This document shows, one piece after another, positions 35,759 through 43,379 of a stretch of DNA of 64,000 nucleotides. Numbering within the stretch: the stretch's first letter is position 1; each line of letters begins with the position of its first letter. The stretch lies in contig NZ_PCOV01000001.1 in assembly GCF_002979435.1 (NCBI RefSeq), positions 620,001 through 684,000 of the forward strand, given 5' to 3'. The notes below the pieces were generated by a model. The model saw only the letters and a list, made by a program, of their open reading frames with translations. It had not been told where the DNA came from and made no database searches. Both the position numbers and the translations under genes were made by a program. Source of the stretch: Microbacterium sp. MYb66. GTDB taxonomy: Bacteria > Actinomycetota > Actinomycetes > Actinomycetales > Microbacteriaceae.

Positions 35759-36247
35759 ATGACGACGCACGACATCCTCCAGAGGGGGCTGTACTACGAG
35801 GAGTTCGTGGTCGACGCCCGGTACCTGCATCGGCCTGGTCGCACCGCCACCGAGGCCGACAACGTGCTCTTCACGACGCTGACCATGAACACGCAGGCGC
35901 TCCATCTCGACGCTGCATTCGCCGATGCCCAGGATCCGTTCCGCGCACGACTGATGAACTCGATGTGGACGTTGTCGACCATGGTCGGGTCCTCCGTCGC
36001 CCAACTGACACAGGGGACTCTGGTCGCACAGCTCGGTTTCGGTGACATCGTCTTCCCGCACCCGCTGTTCGCCGGCGACACGCTCTACACCGAGAGCGTC
36101 ATCGTCGAGAAGCGGCTCTCGTCGTCACGGCAGGGCCAGGGCATCGTGAAGATCGCGCACACCGGACGGAATCAGGACGGAACGATCGTCGCCACGGCGG
36201 TGCGCTCGGTCCTCGTGCACTGTCTACCGGAAGGAGCCACGTCATGA
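35759..36247 (+). CDS. MaoC-family acyl-CoA hydratase
   Basis: 162-residue hotdog hydratase. The MaoC-type hydration signature is seen in ATEADNVLFTTLTMNTQALHLD, with catalytic Asp and His candidates, and in GDIVFPHPLFAGDTLY. The mycobacterial homologue in the same gene order (Rv2499c, from memory) hydrates 3-methylglutaconyl-CoA/itaconyl-CoA with R stereochemistry, replacing the crotonase-type LiuC. Here the same role is inferred. The lyase gene overlaps its stop by 4 bp. Confidence 0.9.
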   Translation: MTTHDILQRGLYYEEFVVDARYLHRPGRTATEADNVLFTTLTMNTQALHLDAAFADAQDPFRARLMNSMWTLSTMVGSSVAQLTQGTLVAQLGFGDIVFPHPLFAGDTLYTESVIVEKRLSSSRQGQGIVKIAHTGRNQDGTIVATAVRSVLVHCLPEGATS

Positions 36248-37050
36248 CCTTCGATCTGGGACCCGCGCTGCTGTTCTGCCCCGCGGATCGTCCGGAGCGC
36301 TTCCAGAAGGCACTGGAGCGGGCCGACGCGATCATCCTCGATCTCGAGGACGCCGTGCTCCCGGAGGCGAAGGACTCCGCCCGCAGGAACCTGATCGACC
36401 TGGACATCGACCCCGCGCGAGTCATCGTGCGCGTCAACGCTCCGGACGGCGACGCGTTCGCGGCCGATCTCGAGGCGCTGGCGCAGACGGACTTCCGCAC
36501 CGTGATGGTGGCGAAGACCGAGAGCGCGGAGAGCCTGTCGGCCTTCGACGAGCGGTATTCGCTGATCGCCCTGTGCGAGACGGCCCGCGGCATCCACACG
36601 GCCGACAGCATCGCCGCGCATCCGCAGGTCTCCGCGATGATGTGGGGTGCAGAAGACCTCGTCGCGTCGCTGGGCGGCACTTCATCGCGGGATGCGACAG
36701 GTGGATACCGGGATATCGCGCGCTACGCCCGAGCGCGCGTGCTTCTCGAAGCGGGCGCTCACGGGAAAGCCGCGATCGACGCGGTGCACATCGACCTCGA
36801 CGACGTGGTCGGACTCGAGGCGGAGGCGATGGATGCCGTCGCCTCGGGTTTTCGGGCGACGGCGTGCATCCACCCGAACCAGGTCGCCGTCATCCGTGCC
36901 GCCTACCGACCTGACGACGAGGCCGTCTCCTGGGCGCACGCCGTGCTGACCGCGGCGCAGAGCGAACGAGGCGTGTTCCGCTTCCGTGGGCGCATGATCG
37001 ACGAACCCGTGCTCCGGCACGCGCGATCGGTCGTCGCCCGCGCCGGCTGA
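36244..37050 (+). CDS. CitE-like HpcH/HpaI-family acyl-CoA lyase
   Basis: 268-residue TIM-barrel lyase. Conserved positions include LLFCPADRPERFQKAL, IILDLEDAVLPEAKD (metal Asp/Glu), RVNAPDG, ALCETARGI and MMWGAEDLVASLGG. Members cleave beta-hydroxyacyl-CoAs. The mycobacterial counterpart Rv2498c is described, from memory, as cleaving (R)-HMG-CoA and citramalyl-CoA, so this gene likely gives acetyl-CoA and acetoacetate. The ATG overlaps the MaoC stop (ATGA). The convergent phosphatase gene ends at the next base. Confidence 0.9.
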   Translation: MTFDLGPALLFCPADRPERFQKALERADAIILDLEDAVLPEAKDSARRNLIDLDIDPARVIVRVNAPDGDAFAADLEALAQTDFRTVMVAKTESAESLSAFDERYSLIALCETARGIHTADSIAAHPQVSAMMWGAEDLVASLGGTSSRDATGGYRDIARYARARVLLEAGAHGKAAIDAVHIDLDDVVGLEAEAMDAVASGFRATACIHPNQVAVIRAAYRPDDEAVSWAHAVLTAAQSERGVFRFRGRMIDEPVLRHARSVVARAG

Positions 37051-37638
37051 TCAGAGGACCGTCGACTCTTCGAGGAGACGCAGGTATCCGGGAGCAGCCA
37101 CGAAGCGATGCGCCGACCCGTTGCGGAGAACCTCGCCCTCTCGGGGAAGCGTGCCGCCGGAGACGTGGTCGATCACTGCTCGGATGACACCGCCGTGGGC
37201 GACCACGATGACCGATTCCGCTCGTGGTGTCGACCGCTGCCGAGCCTCCCGTGCGATCGCGTGCAGCGCGGCGATCGCACGCTCACCGACCTCGTACAGC
37301 GATTCCGCGCCGGGCACCTCGGAGTGCCAATCGCCGTATGACTGGATGTAGTCCTCCACCAGCATCCCCTCGCCGTCGCCGAACTCCCGCTCGCGGATGT
37401 CCGGCACGACGCCGGCGATCTCCAGCCCGAGTCGGTCCGCGATGATCTCCGCTGTCTCCCTGGCACGCAGCAGCGGGCTCGTGTAGACGGCGTGGTGGGT
37501 GGTCGCGGCGAGTCGCTCGGCGGCTCGTACGGCATCTTCCCGCCCGGTCTCATTCAGGGGGATGTCGGTCGACCCCTGGATGCGTCGAGCGAGGTTCCAG
37601 TCGGTCTGGCCGTGGCGGACGAGGGTGAGGTGGGTCAC
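37051..37638 (-). CDS. Histidine phosphatase (phosphoglycerate-mutase-like)
   Basis: 195 residues with the LVRHGQTDWN motif containing the phospho-accepting His near residue 9, a conserved Arg/Glu network (YTSPLLRARETAEI) and the second His in VVAHGGVIRA. Substrates in this branch vary from sugar phosphates to cobalamin precursors and cannot be assigned. The ATG overlaps the sirtuin stop by 4 bp, so the two are translationally coupled. Confidence 0.9.
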   Translation of the reverse strand: MTHLTLVRHGQTDWNLARRIQGSTDIPLNETGREDAVRAAERLAATTHHAVYTSPLLRARETAEIIADRLGLEIAGVVPDIREREFGDGEGMLVEDYIQSYGDWHSEVPGAESLYEVGERAIAALHAIAREARQRSTPRAESVIVVAHGGVIRAVIDHVSGGTLPREGEVLRNGSAHRFVAAPGYLRLLEESTVL

Positions 37639-38474
37639 GAGAGGAGTTCCTGTAGGGCGGGGAGCACATCGCTCGTGCCGGCTGCGATGGTGACATCGGC
37701 CCAGGCATCTGCGCGCGTCGGCTCACGGTTGACGATGATCAGAGGGATGCTTCGGCGTCGAGCACGCTCGACGAGGCGGACACCGGAGTTCACGACGAGC
37801 GAGGAGCCGGCGACGATGAGGGCGGAGCTGGAGCGCAGCAGCGACTCGGCGGCACGGAATCTGTCCTGCGGCACGTACTCGCCGAAGAAGACCACGTCCG
37901 GCTTCAGCATGCCGCCGCAGACGGTGCACGTGGGAATGACGAAGCCCTCGGTGCTCTCCGGGAGGACGTCGCCGTCCGGGGCGAGCGCCACGTTCTCGGG
38001 AACGGTGATCCAGGGATTGAGCTCTTCGATCTGCACCGCGATATCCCGCCGGTCGAAGACCTGTCCGCACCGGAGGCAGAGCACCCGCCGCATCGTGCCG
38101 TGCACTTCGATCACATGCGAACTCCCGGCCCGCAGATGCAGCCCGTCGACGTTCTGGGTGATGACACCGGACACGTTCCCGTCCGCCTCGAGCTGTGCGA
38201 GGGCGATGTGGCCCGGATTCGGTGTGGCGCGCGCGAACGCACGCCAGCCGAGGTGCCCGCCGACCCAGTAGCGCCGACGCGCGGCCTCGTCGCCCAGATA
38301 GGTCTGGATCGTCATCGGGTCGCTGCGAGTCCTGGCTCCCTCACCGCGATACGCGGGGATGCCGGAGTCGGTGGAGATACCGGCGCCCGTCAGGAGTGCG
38401 ATGCGCTTCTCACGCAGCAGCTCGGCGGCGTGGGCGATGGTGGCCGACAGCTCGGCGGGATTCGACGCGCTCAC
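37635..38474 (-). CDS. Sir2-family NAD-dependent protein deacylase, SIRT4-type (class II)
   Basis: 279 residues. NAD site GAGISTDSGIPAYR (30-43), TQNVD (106-110), catalytic His125 in EVHGTM, and zinc Cys133, Cys136, Cys183 and Cys186. Several blocks look like human SIRT4 rather than CobB: RRRYWVGGHLGWRAF with PNPGHIALAQLE, the ELNP stretch, LAPDGDV, and PTCTVCGGMLKPDVVFFG. Class II enzymes include lipoamidases and HMG/methylglutaryl-lysine deacylases. GTG 38474 has GGGAGGTCCT upstream. It is coupled to the phosphatase and lies next to the leucine genes. Confidence 0.92.
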   Translation of the reverse strand: MSASNPAELSATIAHAAELLREKRIALLTGAGISTDSGIPAYRGEGARTRSDPMTIQTYLGDEAARRRYWVGGHLGWRAFARATPNPGHIALAQLEADGNVSGVITQNVDGLHLRAGSSHVIEVHGTMRRVLCLRCGQVFDRRDIAVQIEELNPWITVPENVALAPDGDVLPESTEGFVIPTCTVCGGMLKPDVVFFGEYVPQDRFRAAESLLRSSSALIVAGSSLVVNSGVRLVERARRRSIPLIIVNREPTRADAWADVTIAAGTSDVLPALQELLS

Positions 38475-38490
38475 AGGACCTCCCCGAGCG

Positions 38491-38496
38491 AGTCTA
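38491..38496 (-). promoter_or_regulatory. -10 box TAGACT of the sirtuin-phosphatase pair
   Basis: On the minus strand it implies a start near 38484, leaving a leader of about 10 nt that contains the GGGAGG ribosome site. Confidence 0.5.
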
Positions 38497-38579
38497 CGGT
38501 GCGGAGGCGGGTCGGGGTCTCCGGCGGCAGGGCCGTCTTCTCGACGCGCGGTGCGGGAGGGCATGCGCGCGATGGCAGA

Positions 38580-39389
38580 GTGGACGATGTGGAACTGCTG
38601 ACTGTGACGGATGCCGACGACCGGCGCCTCGACGATTACCGCGGACTCACCGACACGGCTCTTCGCGCCCTGTCGGAGCCCGCGGGCGGGCTGTACATCG
38701 CGGAGTCGACGAAGGTGATCGCCCGTGCGGTCGCGGCCGGCCACCGTCCGCGCTCGGTCCTCGTGCAGGAACGCCGGGTGCCGGACATCCGGGAGATCAT
38801 CGGCTCTCTCGACGTGCCCGTGTACGTCGTCCCGGACGAGATCGCGGAGTCTGTGACCGGCTTCGCCGTGCACCGGGGGACGATCGCATCGATGCATCGT
38901 CCGCAGCTGCCGACCGTCCGCGATGTGCTCGAGGGCGCATCCCTCGTGCTGATCCTCGAGAACATCGGGGATCACACGAACGTCGGCGCGGCATTCCGTG
39001 CCGCCGCCGGTCTCGGTGCAGACGCCGTCCTGGTGTCACCGGGCGGTGCGGATCCCCTCTACCGGCGCAGCGTCCGGGTGAGCATGGGGACGGTATTCCA
39101 GGTGCCGTGGACTCGCATCACGGACTGGGAGTCCGCCGTCAGGGATCTGCACGCCACTGGTTTCGACATCGCTGCGCTCGCCTTGCGCGATGATGCGGTG
39201 ACGCTCGACGCCTACTCCGCCGATCGACCGGAGCGTGTCGCCCTCGTCATGGGCTCCGAGGGAGACGGACTCTCCCGCGCGGCGATGGAGGGCGCGGACA
39301 CGGTCGTCACGATCCCGATGTCCGGTGGAGTCGACTCGCTCAACGTCGCATCCGCCGCCGCGGTCGCGCTCTGGGCGATGAAGAACTGA
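38580..39389 (+). CDS. SpoU/TrmH-family RNA 2'-O-methyltransferase
   Basis: About 269 residues. An N-terminal substrate-binding domain (GLYIAESTKVIARAV) is followed by the knotted SPOUT domain: LVLILENIGDHTNVGAAFRAAAGLGADAVLVSP (motif 1), ALVMGSEGDGLS (motif 2) and TIPMSGGVDSLNVASAAAVALW (motif 3). It methylates a ribose in rRNA or tRNA; the target is unknown. Start options are GTG 38580 and GTG 38589, with no clear ribosome site for either. Confidence 0.9.
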   Translation: MDDVELLTVTDADDRRLDDYRGLTDTALRALSEPAGGLYIAESTKVIARAVAAGHRPRSVLVQERRVPDIREIIGSLDVPVYVVPDEIAESVTGFAVHRGTIASMHRPQLPTVRDVLEGASLVLILENIGDHTNVGAAFRAAAGLGADAVLVSPGGADPLYRRSVRVSMGTVFQVPWTRITDWESAVRDLHATGFDIAALALRDDAVTLDAYSADRPERVALVMGSEGDGLSRAAMEGADTVVTIPMSGGVDSLNVASAAAVALWAMKN

Positions 39390-39394
39390 TCCGC

Positions 39395-40222
39395 TCAGTC
39401 GCGCTCGGGCAGGATCACGGGCGAGGGCTCGGGGCGCTTCGCCGCGAGGTTGTCACCCGATGACTGGTGCCGCAACCGACGGAGGACCCAGGGCACCAGA
39501 TGCTCTCGCGCCCATCCGAGATCTTCCGACCGCGCCGCGCGCCACGTCCGCAGGGGGAACGGCTCGGGCTGCATGGCCTCGAGGTCGTTCGGCACGTTCA
39601 AGGCGCGCAGGGCCATACGGGCCACCTCGTGGTGGCCGAGGGCGTTGTAGTGCAGCCGGTCATCGTCGAAGAACCGCATGTCCTGCACGACCTTGAGAGC
39701 CCATTGGTCGGCGACGATGCAGTCGTGGCGCTCGGCGATGGCACGGACGTTCTCGTTGTAGATCGCGACCTTTCCGCGGAATGCACGGAAGACCGGGGTG
39801 AATCCGGTGTCGATGCCGGTGAAGAGCAGGACTGCCGCGCCCGTCGACGACAGCCGCGTCACCGCATCCTCGAGCTGGACGGCGATCGCGTCCGGGTCGG
39901 TGCCGGGACGGATCACGTCATTGCCGCCGGCGCAGATGGAGACCAGGTCGGGGCGCAACGCGACGGCCGGTTCGATCTGGTCGGCCACGATCTGTGAGAT
40001 CAGCTTGCCGCGCACGGCGAGGTTCGCATAGGCGAAGTCGTCGACCTGCGCGGCGAGCACCTCGGCCACGCGGTCGGCCCACCCGCGGTGGCTCCCCGGA
40101 TGCGCGGGATCCGGGTCGCCGATGCCCTCGGTGAAGGAATCGCCGATCGCGACGAACCGGCGCCACGGGTGCGTGGTCTCGTTGGGAACGTAGGGGGTCC
40201 GAGTCGAATCCTGGTCGGTCAT
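39395..40222 (-). CDS. SGNH/GDSL hydrolase
   Basis: 275 residues. Block I is FVAIGDSFTEGIGD (nucleophile Ser), the Gly of block II lies in LAVRGKL, block III is CAGGNDV and block V is DRLHYNALGHHEVA (Asp and His). There is no signal peptide, so it acts in the cytosol. It is probably an esterase or lipase of unknown substrate. The ATG has GGAGAGC upstream. It ends 5 bp after the convergent methyltransferase stop. Confidence 0.9.
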   Translation of the reverse strand: MTDQDSTRTPYVPNETTHPWRRFVAIGDSFTEGIGDPDPAHPGSHRGWADRVAEVLAAQVDDFAYANLAVRGKLISQIVADQIEPAVALRPDLVSICAGGNDVIRPGTDPDAIAVQLEDAVTRLSSTGAAVLLFTGIDTGFTPVFRAFRGKVAIYNENVRAIAERHDCIVADQWALKVVQDMRFFDDDRLHYNALGHHEVARMALRALNVPNDLEAMQPEPFPLRTWRAARSEDLGWAREHLVPWVLRRLRHQSSGDNLAAKRPEPSPVILPERD

Positions 40223-40357
40223 CCAGCTCTCCTTCGCGAACGGTCTGCGGGGCGACGGTGGCCGCAGCGCAGTGATCGAGCCTACCCGCCACAGGGGGCA
40301 CGGGGGAGGGGCGCGCGCGGGAAGCGTGGCGAGTGATCCAGTGTCGTCGGCAGCGAT

Positions 40358-40363
40358 TATCGT
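40358..40363 (+). promoter_or_regulatory. -10 box TATCGT, leaderless start
   Basis: It ends 7 nt before ATG 40371 of the helicase gene. Confidence 0.55.
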
Positions 40364-40370
40364 GGACTCG

Positions 40371-42113
40371 ATGCTCTCTCCGTCCTTTCCTCAGCGCGCC
40401 CCCTGGGGAACCGCAAGCAAGCTGCGCGCCTGGCAGCAGGAGGCCCTCGAACAGTACTTCGAGGCGGACCAGCGTGACTTCCTCGTCGCTGCGACACCGG
40501 GTGCAGGCAAGACCACTTTCGCGCTCACCCTCGCCGTCGAACTGATGCGCATGGGCGAGGTCAACCGCATCATCGTCGTCGCGCCGACGGAGCATCTCAA
40601 GACCCAGTGGGCCGACGCCGCCGCTCGCGTGCACATCCGCCTCGACCCGCGCTTCCGCAACAGCGACTGGGCACCCGCACGGCACTACCACGGCGCCGTC
40701 GTGACCTATGCGCAGGTCGCGGCCAAATCCTCCGTCCATCGGCACCTCACGGAAGACGCGAAGACGCTGGTGATCCTCGATGAGGTGCACCACGGCGGCG
40801 ACGCCCTGAGCTGGGGCGACGCCATCCGCGATGCGTACGGTCCTGCGAAAAGGCGCCTCCTCCTTTCGGGTACGCCCTTCCGCAGCGACACCGCGCCGAT
40901 CCCGTTCGTCGAATACCACCCCGATGAGTCCGGTGCACGCATCTCGCGCACCGACTACAACTACGGCTACGGGCGTGCCCTGGCCGACGGCGTCGTCCGC
41001 CCCGTGCTGTTCCACATGTACGCCGGCAAGATGCGATGGCGCACCACCACGGGCGATGAGCTCGAGACGCACCTGGGGCAGGACAACACGAAGGACGTGA
41101 CCTCGCAGGCCTGGCGGACCGCGCTCGATCCGGAGGGCGACTGGATGCCGGCGGTGTTGTCCGCGGCGGATCGCCGCCTCACCGAGATCCGCCATCACGT
41201 ACCCGACGCCGGTGGGCTCGTGCTGGCGACGGATCAGACGGTCGCGCGCGCGTACGCGAAGATCCTGCACAGCATCACGGGCCAGCAGCCCACGATCGTG
41301 CTCTCCGACGATGCCACCGCCTCGGAACGCATCGAGAAGTTCAGCGCGAACGATGCTCGATGGATGGTGGCCGTGCGCATGGTGTCGGAGGGCGTCGACG
41401 TTCCCCGACTCGCGGTCGGCGTGTACGCGACATCGTCTTCGACGCCCCTGTTCTTCGCGCAGGCGATCGGGCGTTTCGTCCGGGCGCGCCGCCGCGGCGA
41501 GGCAGCCAGCGTGTTCCTTCCGCAGGTGCCCGTGCTCATGGGGCTCGCGAACGAGATGGACAAGCAGCGCGATCACGCGCTCGACCGCCAGTCGAAAGAG
41601 GAAGACGGCCTCGAGGATTCGCTGCTCGAGAGCGCGAACCGTGAGGAGGAGACGTCGGATGCGCTGACGCAGGAGTTCAGCTATCAAGCGCTTTCGTCGG
41701 TCGCGCATTTCGACCGGGTCGTCTTCGAGGGCCAGGAGTTCGGGCAGCTCGCCGAACCGGGCACCCCGGAAGAAGAGGAGTTCATCGGCTTCCCCGGTCT
41801 TCTCGAACCGGAGCACGTTCACGAGCTGCTCATGCAGCGCCAATCCCGTCAGTCCCGCCTGCGCGAAGCACGTGAGGCCTCCGCAGGCCCTACCGAGACC
41901 ACGACGCTGCCGGCGCCCCTTCACCGCACGCTCAAGGAGCAGCGTCAGCTGCTGAACAGTCTCGTCGGCCTCTACGCCCGTCAGAAGGGTGAGCCGCACG
42001 GTGCCGTCCATGCGGAGCTCCGACGCATCTGCGGTGGACCCGCCGTCGCACAGGCGACGGTCACGCAGCTGCAATCGCGCATCGAAGTCCTCCGCAAACG
42101 CGTGCGTTCCTGA
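40371..42113 (+). CDS. DEAD/DEAH-box (XPB-like) superfamily 2 helicase
   Basis: 580 residues. Motif I is ATPGAGKTT, Ia is VVAPTEHLKTQW, motif II is DEVHHGGD and motif III is SGTPFRSD. The second RecA domain has LVLATDQTVARAYAKIL, ARWMVAVRMVSEGVDVPRLAVGV and FFAQAIGRFVRARRRGE (motif VI). A basic C-terminal tail follows. The layout is that of stand-alone XPB/UvsW-like helicases common in actinobacteria, probably in DNA repair. Its start follows a TATCGT box. Confidence 0.9.
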   Translation: MLSPSFPQRAPWGTASKLRAWQQEALEQYFEADQRDFLVAATPGAGKTTFALTLAVELMRMGEVNRIIVVAPTEHLKTQWADAAARVHIRLDPRFRNSDWAPARHYHGAVVTYAQVAAKSSVHRHLTEDAKTLVILDEVHHGGDALSWGDAIRDAYGPAKRRLLLSGTPFRSDTAPIPFVEYHPDESGARISRTDYNYGYGRALADGVVRPVLFHMYAGKMRWRTTTGDELETHLGQDNTKDVTSQAWRTALDPEGDWMPAVLSAADRRLTEIRHHVPDAGGLVLATDQTVARAYAKILHSITGQQPTIVLSDDATASERIEKFSANDARWMVAVRMVSEGVDVPRLAVGVYATSSSTPLFFAQAIGRFVRARRRGEAASVFLPQVPVLMGLANEMDKQRDHALDRQSKEEDGLEDSLLESANREEETSDALTQEFSYQALSSVAHFDRVVFEGQEFGQLAEPGTPEEEEFIGFPGLLEPEHVHELLMQRQSRQSRLREAREASAGPTETTTLPAPLHRTLKEQRQLLNSLVGLYARQKGEPHGAVHAELRRICGGPAVAQATVTQLQSRIEVLRKRVRS

Positions 42114-42212
42114 ACCACGAGAGTTCGGTGACGCCTGGCGGAAGCCTCTGCTTCGGAATCCCGAAATGCTGACAATCCCGGGCTGAGCGCGAGGCTCTCG
42201 AGGCGACGCCGC

Positions 42213-42218
42213 TAGCGT
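42213..42218 (+). promoter_or_regulatory. -10 box TAGCGT upstream of the ferritin-VIT gene
   Basis: It gives a leader of about 40 nt with TGGAGGA just before ATG 42264. Confidence 0.45.
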
Positions 42219-42263
42219 GGAACGGTTGCCCGCGCTCCGGGCTCCGTGACATCTGGAGGATCC

Positions 42264-43364
42264 ATGACAGCCCCCGCTGCCGCCACCGAACCGACACCCG
42301 CCGACCGGCGGCGGTGGGCGCGATACCTGGTCGAGGAGCGCGCCGAAGGTGCCGTCTACCAGAAGCTCGCCGCACGTCGGGAGGGGGAGGAGCGGGAGAT
42401 CCTGCTGCGTCTCGCCGATGCCGAGAGACGACACGAACAGCATTGGCTCGACCTGCTCGGAGTCGAACCCGCGCGCCTGCCCAGAGCCGGCATCCGGTCC
42501 CGCCTGCTCGGATGGATGGCCGGCCGGTTCGGGTCCATCTTCGTGCTCGCACTCGCCCAGAGCGCGGAGGCGCGGTCGCCCTACGACTCCGAGCAGTACG
42601 CGACACCGGCGATGCGTGCCGATGAGAAGGTGCACTACGAGGTCGTACGCGGACTGGCGGCTCGGGGTCGCAGGCGTCTGTCCGGCTCGTTCCGGGCGGC
42701 GGTCTTCGGAGCGAACGACGGTCTCGTGAGCAACCTCGCGCTGGTGCTCGGCATCGGAGCGACCGGAGTGAGCTCCGGGTTCGTGCTCTTCAGTGGCATC
42801 GCGGGACTTCTCGCCGGTGCGCTGTCGATGGGCGCGGGTGAGTTCGTCTCGGTGCGCTCCCAGCGGGAGCTCCTGGCGGCGACAGAGGCGAATGAGGATG
42901 CGGCGGCCGCCGCGGGCGACCTGGACATCGACGAGAACGAACTCGCGCTCGTGTACCGTGCCCGAGGCATGGGGCAGGACGAGTCTCTCGCTCGGGCGCG
43001 GCGCATCGTCACGGCGGCGCAAGCCGGGATCGGTCGGGCGGCGACCGGGCCGGTGAACATCCAGAGCGGTGATGACCACGAGATCGTCGGCAGAGACTGG
43101 ACGGCCGCGATCTCGAGCTTCCTGCTGTTCGCGTCCGGCGCGATCATCCCCGTGCTGCCATGGATCTTCGGCCTGCAAGGAGCGGCGGCGATCATCGTCG
43201 CGCTGGTGCTGGTGGGTATCGCGCTGCTCAGCACCGGGGCAATGGTCGGCGTCCTCTCCGGTGGCCCGCCGCTCCGTCGGGCTCTCCGTCAGCTCGCCAT
43301 CGGCTTCGGCGCCGCTGCCATCACCTACGTCCTCGGCTTGGTGTTCGGAGTCGGCGCGGTCTGA
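42264..43364 (+). CDS. MbfA-like membrane ferritin / VIT1 (CCC1) iron transporter
   Basis: 366 residues. The N-terminal half (about 1-140) is a ferritin-like helical domain with ERAEGAVYQKLA, ADAERRHEQHWLDLLG and ADEKVHYEVV, giving Glu and ExxH di-iron ligands. The C-terminal VIT1/CCC1 domain has GANDGLVSNLALVLGIG, GLLAGALSMGAGEFVSVRSQREL and about five membrane helices. This fusion is the MbfA type, known to export iron in other bacteria. No Irr-like site is obvious. Confidence 0.9.
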   Translation: MTAPAAATEPTPADRRRWARYLVEERAEGAVYQKLAARREGEEREILLRLADAERRHEQHWLDLLGVEPARLPRAGIRSRLLGWMAGRFGSIFVLALAQSAEARSPYDSEQYATPAMRADEKVHYEVVRGLAARGRRRLSGSFRAAVFGANDGLVSNLALVLGIGATGVSSGFVLFSGIAGLLAGALSMGAGEFVSVRSQRELLAATEANEDAAAAAGDLDIDENELALVYRARGMGQDESLARARRIVTAAQAGIGRAATGPVNIQSGDDHEIVGRDWTAAISSFLLFASGAIIPVLPWIFGLQGAAAIIVALVLVGIALLSTGAMVGVLSGGPPLRRALRQLAIGFGAAAITYVLGLVFGVGAV

Positions 43365-43379
43365 TCGGCGTGCGCGGAC

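Noticed and set aside
32538..36061. Long minus-strand open frames opposite the carboxylase and dehydrogenase genes
   Set aside because: Shadows: they lack domain motifs, and the sense strand is a motif-complete, overlapping operon.
39918..43178. 1086-codon minus-strand open frame opposite the helicase and ferritin-VIT genes
   Set aside because: It spans several real genes in antisense and has no family signature; the plus-strand genes carry all conserved motifs.
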